A stretch of 46,147 nt of DNA from Deltaproteobacteria bacterium (GTDB taxonomy: Bacteria; Desulfobacterota; Syntrophia; Syntrophales; JAFGHS01), in assembly GCA_016930075.1 (NCBI GenBank), contig JAFGHS010000059.1:1-46147 (forward strand), read 5' to 3'. A program made the translations under genes and the position numbers. Below are positions 41,924 through 46,147 of the stretch, one piece after another (position 1 is the first letter of the stretch; every line of letters begins with the position of its first letter). The notes below the pieces were generated by a model. It was given only the letters and a program-made list of their open reading frames with translations. It ran no database searches and was not told the DNA's origin.

Positions 41924-42658
41924 GTGCCGGCCCATCATGATCCTGATCAAGATCGGCAAAATCCTCTACAGCGCATCTTTGGCGCCGTCAACGACCGTTA
42001 CGATCTGATTAATTATTTCTTTACCTGGGGCATGGATAAGACCTGGCGGAATGCGTTGATCTCGGATTTGCTTGCCCTTCATCCTCAAAAAGTGCTTGAT
42101 GTCGGTTGCGGGACGGGTGAACTCTCCGTCGGAATCGCCCTCAATGCCCCGGAAGACATGGAGATTACGGGCTATGATTTCAGCAAATCCATGCTCGACA
42201 AGGCCGTTCGGAAGGCGCAAGAGCGGGCGCCGCAAAAAAAAATAGCCTTCATCCACGGCGAAGTCGCCCGGATGCCGTTTCCCGATGCGTTATTCGACTG
42301 CATCACCATCGCCTTTGCCCTGCGTAATCTCCTGTTCCAGAATCCATTGGCAAAAACGCATTTGTCTGAAATATACAGAACATTAAAACCGGGCGGGAAT
42401 TGCCTGATCGTCGAATCAAGCCAACCGCAAAACAGGCTGATTCGCTGGTTCAATCATCTGTACCTGCGCACCTGCGTCTATGGCATAGGTGCGGCAATAT
42501 CCGGCAATCGGGAGGCTTATCGCTATCTCACCCAGTCGGCCATTCACTTCCATGCGCCTGAAGCATTGGAAAGACAGTTTCTTGCCGTCGGTTTTCGTCA
42601 GTTTTTCTTCCGTCCCCTTTTCTTCGGCGCCGCCGGCATTTTTCGCGTCCTGAAATAG
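41924..42658 (+). CDS. UbiE/MenG-type C-methyltransferase
   Basis: 244 residues from GTG at 41924, with AAAGGAG upstream. FGAVNDRYDLINYFFTWGMD and KTWRN at the N-terminus is a UbiE/MenG hallmark, followed by the SAM motif VLDVGCGTGELSVGI. The second UbiE signature is partly changed (DCITIAFALRNL in place of a more typical FGLRNV). It should methylate demethylmenaquinone, the last step of menaquinone synthesis. It is 33 bp after the UbiA gene and cotranscribed with it. Confidence 0.88.
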   Translation: MPAHHDPDQDRQNPLQRIFGAVNDRYDLINYFFTWGMDKTWRNALISDLLALHPQKVLDVGCGTGELSVGIALNAPEDMEITGYDFSKSMLDKAVRKAQERAPQKKIAFIHGEVARMPFPDALFDCITIAFALRNLLFQNPLAKTHLSEIYRTLKPGGNCLIVESSQPQNRLIRWFNHLYLRTCVYGIGAAISGNREAYRYLTQSAIHFHAPEALERQFLAVGFRQFFFRPLFFGAAGIFRVLK

Positions 42659-42753
42659 CATGAACGCTGAAGAGGGCAGGGATGGATGACCGCATCAGGC
42701 GGACCGGTTTGCCGGGTGCTTCTTCAAAAACGGGGCGTCTTCCGGGATCGCTT

Positions 42754-43767
42754 CTATAACCGGGGATTGAGATGTTTGTAAAGGGCCTCCGCACCGGATA
42801 TGATCTCCCGGATAATCTCAGCTGCCGGCAGGATGTTATGGATCAGCCCTGAGCCCTGACCGGAAGTGACGCTGTTGTATCCCGGTTGACCGGCCCTTTT
42901 CCCCTTCCGCAGTTCCTGGATTCGCTGACGAGTTTCTTCCGGAGACAGGCCGTCCCGCATGGCTTTGATGAGACTGACGAGGCGGGGGCTGGTTAAGACC
43001 CGCACAGGTTTTCCTGTGAATATTTCCGTCACGACCGTATCTTCATCGGTTGCCTCGAGGATTCTCTTTTTTTCCTCAAGGGACGTCAGGGATTCTTCCG
43101 AGGCCACGAACCGGGTCCCCAGCTGCACGCCGCAGGCGCCCAGGGCAAGGGCAGCCAGGAATCCCCTGGCGTCCATGATGCCCCCGGCCGCCACAACGGG
43201 GATGTTAACGGCATCCACCACCTGCGGCACCAGCGGCATGGTGGCCACTTTGCCGACGTGGCCCCCGGCCTCGCAACCGGAAGCCACCAGGGCGTCGACG
43301 CCTTCCTGTTCCAGGCGTTTGGCATGCCGGACTGTCGGCACCACCCCCAGGACCTTGACCCCCTCCGATTTGAGGCGCTGCACAATCGGCGCCTTAGGGT
43401 CACCCCGGCCTGTCGTCACGATGCCGATTTTTTCTTTGATGGCCAGCTCCGTTCGGGACTGGGTGAAGGGCAGGTTCACGGGCATAATATTCAGGGCAAA
43501 GGGGCGCGCAGTCAGTTCCCGCGTCCGCTCAATGGCCCTGCGCAACTGATCCATCGACAGCCCCCAGGCCGCCAATACGCCCAGACCACCGGCATTGGAG
43601 ACGGCAGCCACCAGTTCGGGGCCGCTGATTCCGCCCCCCAGAGCCCCCTGGATGATGGGGTATTCGATGCCCAATAATTCGCAGAGTCTGGTATGAAAAA
43701 GACGATTTGGGGCTTTATTGCCTTGACGATCCGGTTCGGGGGGTTGTTCCTTTTCTTTTTTAATCAT
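42754..43767 (-). CDS. Nitronate monooxygenase / FabK-like flavoprotein
   Basis: 337 residues. An FMN-binding TIM barrel with YPIIQGALGGGISGPELVAA at the start, VDALVASGCEAGGHVG in the middle and VVAAGGIMDARGFLAALALG plus GVQLGTRFVASEES near the phosphate site. The His in GCEAGGHVG is the catalytic residue of the family. Members include nitronate monooxygenases, enoyl-ACP reductase FabK and related enzymes; in an anaerobe an oxygen-dependent role is less likely. The ATG at 43767 has a weak RBS. It follows the EFR1 gene by 110 bp on the same strand and may be in the same operon. Confidence 0.87.
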   Translation of the reverse strand: MIKKEKEQPPEPDRQGNKAPNRLFHTRLCELLGIEYPIIQGALGGGISGPELVAAVSNAGGLGVLAAWGLSMDQLRRAIERTRELTARPFALNIMPVNLPFTQSRTELAIKEKIGIVTTGRGDPKAPIVQRLKSEGVKVLGVVPTVRHAKRLEQEGVDALVASGCEAGGHVGKVATMPLVPQVVDAVNIPVVAAGGIMDARGFLAALALGACGVQLGTRFVASEESLTSLEEKKRILEATDEDTVVTEIFTGKPVRVLTSPRLVSLIKAMRDGLSPEETRQRIQELRKGKRAGQPGYNSVTSGQGSGLIHNILPAAEIIREIISGAEALYKHLNPRL

Positions 43768-43877
43768 CTTGATTCACGCTTCAGTTCCTTTTATTCAATG
43801 GACATGATGAAACGTCCGTGATGGTGACGCCGCTGTATTTCCCTGTTCGGTAAAACCGGCGCCCTATTCACCGATTT

Positions 43878-44678
43878 TCAGAAAAACAATTCGGGTTCTT
43901 TCCTTGCCTGAAAATTGGTATGAAGCCATTGCGCCACTTTTTGGACGCGCGGCGCCTCCATGGTCCGGGCGCCGTTTGGGCAATTTTTGACGCAAGCGCA
44001 ACAAGCGATGCACAACACCGCATCGGTCACGATCACATCATCCAGGCGAATGGCCCCCGTCGGGCAGCTGTCAACGCAGGTTTCACACCGGACGCACACC
44101 TCGTTGTCGGTGACGGGCGGGATGCCGCTTGCCGCGCCGTACGGCTGGTACGGTAACTTTCCGGGAACTTGGAGCTGCCCCTGCCTATCGGGACGGTCGA
44201 TGGCTTTTATCTTGTCGGCCAGTGACGCGCCGAATTGCGCGGCCTTTTCCAGGTCTTCCGGATCGGGCCGCCCTTTGGCGATGGGCGTTTTGCTGTCGGA
44301 AAAGGAATGCTCCCCGATAAAAGCCGCGCCGGCGACGGGTGTAAAGCCGTTTTGACCGAGCAGATCCCGGAGTTCCAAAAGGGCGTCGTCATAGGCGCGG
44401 TTGCCGTAAACGACCACCGCAACGGCCGGTGCGCCGTTGCCCCGGATCTGTGCGAAGCGTTTTACGGCCAGGGCCGGAACACGGCCGGCGTAAACGGGCG
44501 CACCGAAGATATACAGCGTATGATCATCAGATATGCCGGCTTCAATCCGTGAATCGGGTCCCGTCATATCGATGCTGCCAACGTCCGGGACGCTGATGCC
44601 TTTGGCAATCGCCTTCAAGACTTTTTCCGTTGTCTGCGTCGGAGAAAAATAAACCAGTTTGACTGAATGAATGTCCAT
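43878..44678 (-). CDS. EFR1-type flavodoxin/ferredoxin fusion
   Basis: 266 residues; ATG at 44678 with AAGGAG. Residues 1-160 are a flavodoxin-like fold with the FMN phosphate loop YFSPTQTTEKV and FGAPVYAGRVP. The C-terminal part has two 4Fe-4S motifs (CVRCETCVDSCPTGAI and CIACCACVKNCPNGAR). It is a low-potential electron carrier combining flavin and Fe-S centres. The gene is 12 bp after the acyl-CoA dehydrogenase, so it may be a dedicated electron partner for that enzyme in place of ETF. Confidence 0.92.
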   Translation of the reverse strand: MDIHSVKLVYFSPTQTTEKVLKAIAKGISVPDVGSIDMTGPDSRIEAGISDDHTLYIFGAPVYAGRVPALAVKRFAQIRGNGAPAVAVVVYGNRAYDDALLELRDLLGQNGFTPVAGAAFIGEHSFSDSKTPIAKGRPDPEDLEKAAQFGASLADKIKAIDRPDRQGQLQVPGKLPYQPYGAASGIPPVTDNEVCVRCETCVDSCPTGAIRLDDVIVTDAVLCIACCACVKNCPNGARTMEAPRVQKVAQWLHTNFQARKEPELFF

Positions 44679-44690
44679 ATATAAAACTCC

Positions 44691-45896
44691 TTAAGAAATA
44701 GGATAATAACCCATCGCCGCTTCCAGGCGGCCAAGCTGACCGCCCCCTTCCCATATCTGGATGATCTTGAAGTCGCGCAGATATTTTTCAACGTGGTATT
44801 CTTTGGTATAGCCGTAGGCGCCCATCAACTCCAGGGCCCGGTTGCAGACCATTTCGGCGACGTCGCAGGCGTAGACCTTGGCCCCGCTCGCTTTTCCCAT
44901 CAAATAGGGATCGCCCGGATCGCCGAATTCTTTGGCCTGGTCGAACATGGCGGCGACGCCCAGGTAATAAGCGCGGGCGCTCTCGATTCCGATGGCCATG
45001 TCGGCGATCATGGCGGCCTGCAGGGTGTGCTCCCGGACGGCCTTCCCCTTGTAGAAGCGGTTGGCCGTGTAGTCGATGACGATCTCCAGGACGGCCTGAG
45101 CGTTTCCGACGGCGAATCCGGCGCTGCTGAGACGCCCCCAGGACAGGGCGGCGCGGAACAGTTTCCAGTCCTGTCCGGGTCCGGCCAGACGGTATTCTTT
45201 GGGGACGCGAACGTTGTCCAGATAGACGTCCGCGTTCACATCGCTGAACCTCATGCCCATTTTGTTTTCCGGTTTGCCGAAGGTCAGACCGGGGGTCCCG
45301 TTGGGCACGTAAATCAGGGCAACCCCTTCCTCGCCCAGGGAAGGATCGGTCGTGCAGAGGATGCCGTAAACGTCGGCGATGCCGGCGCCGCCGGGCCACC
45401 GCTTCGAGCCGTTGATGACCCATTCGTCGCCGTCGGGTCTGGCGATTGTTTTAAGGGCCATGCCGCGCTGGGTCGGGTCCTCGCCGTTGCAGCCGCCCGC
45501 CGGTTCGGTCAGGGCGAAGCAGGCTGTGCGGCGCTCGTCGGAGCAGAAGGGCGCCATCAGCTTTTCGAGGACGACCTTATTGCGCGCCCGCATGGCTGGG
45601 CCGAAGAGCCATTCCGGGCAGGTCATCTCCGTGGCAAGCCCGCTGTCTCCGCGGGCGAGTTCCTCGCACACCGCCACATACTCAACGGCTGATCCTATCT
45701 GAACGCCGCCGTATCTCGGCGACAGGCCGTAACGCTGCATTCCCATCTTAACCAGTTTGTCGATCACGATTTCGCAGGCTTCCCGGCTTTCGTCGAGTTG
45801 GATCCTGACCGGCATGATTTCCTTGTCCACAAAGTTACGCACGTTTTTCAAGAGCGTCTTGCTTTCTTCCGTTATGAATGCCCCGTATCTTTTCAT
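44691..45896 (-). CDS. Acyl-CoA dehydrogenase
   Basis: 401 residues from ATG at 45896 with CAGGAGG; an upstream ATG has no RBS. Motifs include FALTEPAGGCNG (where other members have AGSD), WVINGSKRWPGGAG, and near the end FKIIQIWEGGGQLGRLE with the catalytic Glu. Three domains and a normal length point to an active enzyme. The altered first loop and the WEGGGQ ending differ from short-chain members, so the substrate may be unusual (aromatic or branched). It heads an operon with the EFR1 protein and possibly the nitronate-monooxygenase-like gene. Confidence 0.92.
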   Translation of the reverse strand: MKRYGAFITEESKTLLKNVRNFVDKEIMPVRIQLDESREACEIVIDKLVKMGMQRYGLSPRYGGVQIGSAVEYVAVCEELARGDSGLATEMTCPEWLFGPAMRARNKVVLEKLMAPFCSDERRTACFALTEPAGGCNGEDPTQRGMALKTIARPDGDEWVINGSKRWPGGAGIADVYGILCTTDPSLGEEGVALIYVPNGTPGLTFGKPENKMGMRFSDVNADVYLDNVRVPKEYRLAGPGQDWKLFRAALSWGRLSSAGFAVGNAQAVLEIVIDYTANRFYKGKAVREHTLQAAMIADMAIGIESARAYYLGVAAMFDQAKEFGDPGDPYLMGKASGAKVYACDVAEMVCNRALELMGAYGYTKEYHVEKYLRDFKIIQIWEGGGQLGRLEAAMGYYPIS

Positions 45897-45985
45897 TGTA
45901 TCCTCCTGTTTGAAGCCGCTCAGCGGCGGTTCTTTGATCCCTACCAATCGTTTTAATCGACAGTACCTTGCTTTCTTACAGCCGT

Positions 45986-46014
45986 AGTATATGAAGCGGA
46001 ACTTTATGTGTCAA
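45986..46014 (-). promoter_or_regulatory. Sigma-70 promoter, near consensus
   Basis: On the minus strand TTGACA (46009-46014) and TATACT (45986-45991) are 17 bp apart, the best-scoring promoter I see in the window. Transcription should start near 45979, about 80 nt before the acyl-CoA dehydrogenase start. Confidence 0.8.
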
Positions 46015-46083
46015 GTATATTGGCATCAGGGAATATTAACAGCAAAATATGGCGTATTTTGCAGACTATTAACAAATTATTGA

Positions 46084-46146
46084 TCAAGTAAAGGAGCGCG
46101 ACGACTTCTTTTTCATAAATCGGTCCATCTTTTTGTTAATATCCCC
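46084..46146 (-). CDS. Possible C-terminus of a gene entering from the right (partial)
   Basis: On the minus strand the last 20 codons read GDINKKMDRFMKKKSSRSFT and then a TGA stop at 46084-46086. The basic, helical look resembles the end of a TetR-like regulator, but this is too short to identify. Its start would lie outside the window. Confidence 0.35.
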   Translation of the reverse strand, partial: GDINKKMDRFMKKKSSRSFT

Positions 46147-46147
46147 C

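Noticed and set aside
46018-46040. Sigma-54 box at TTGGCATCAGGGAATAT
   Set aside because: The GC of the -12 element is missing at the required spacing.

Overview
The window looks like a chromosomal segment of an anaerobic, fatty-acid or aromatic-degrading Desulfobacterota (deltaproteobacterial) bacterium, perhaps near Syntrophus/Smithella. This is inferred from gene content: several acyl-CoA dehydrogenases, heterodisulfide-reductase-like CCG Fe-S proteins paired with flavoproteins, sigma-54 regulation, UbiA/UbiE quinone genes, C_GCAxxG_C_C and DUF1326 proteins, and a gene read through as a selenoprotein. I ran no taxonomic search.

Layout. 1-1.5 kb: tRNA-Ser(UGA) and serS. 1.5-9.6 kb: a metallo-beta-lactamase (MBL) protein behind a 27-bp tandem repeat, a lipoprotein, a frameshifted gene remnant, a four-PAS hybrid histidine kinase with the collapsed remains of a FIST sensor gene at its 5' end, a small secreted Cys-rich protein, and lnt. 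9.6-16.1 kb: a minus-strand acyl-CoA operon (two acyl-CoA dehydrogenases, TetR regulator, SDR, alkylsulfatase-like MBL, acetoacetate-decarboxylase-like protein) with a TetR-type dyad at its promoter. 16.4-19.6 kb: a DUF486 membrane protein, a DJ-1/AraC regulator, and a CoA-disulfide-reductase/NADH-oxidase-like flavoprotein. In that flavoprotein UGA sits exactly at the redox Cys position and is followed by a bSECIS-like hairpin. 19.6-30.3 kb: a radical SAM gene, a large GAF/sigma-54 activator, and an operon of HdrD-like protein, FAD oxidase, HdrD-like protein, an unknown protein, a small protein and a C_GCAxxG_C_C protein. Sigma-54 promoters with upstream CATATATG-core palindromes lie on both sides of the activator gene. 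30.3-33.4 kb: a decayed metal-uptake locus (TonB, a 5'-truncated TonB-dependent receptor, a truncated binding protein) and a methyltransferase. 33.4-39.2 kb: a second minus-strand redox operon (FAD oxidoreductase, DUF1326, two HdrD-like proteins, two TIGR04076 proteins). 39.9-46.1 kb: a crotonase, UbiA and UbiE, a nitronate-monooxygenase-like protein, a flavodoxin/ferredoxin fusion, and an acyl-CoA dehydrogenase behind a near-consensus sigma-70 promoter.

How it may work together. The acyl-CoA dehydrogenases and crotonase would feed reducing equivalents into flavin and Fe-S carriers (HdrD-like/FAD modules, EFR1 protein) and a menaquinone-type pool. Three regulatory links can be read from the DNA. 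The TetR site controls the acyl-CoA operon. The sigma-54 activator controls the genes on either side of it. A 40-nt element (35/40 identical) abuts the DJ-1/AraC gene, just upstream of the selenoprotein, and recurs 22 kb away upstream of the FAD/HdrD/DUF1326 operon, so one regulator may control both. Short MITE-like inverted-repeat elements of at least two families sit in many of the intergenic gaps, often right at gene ends.
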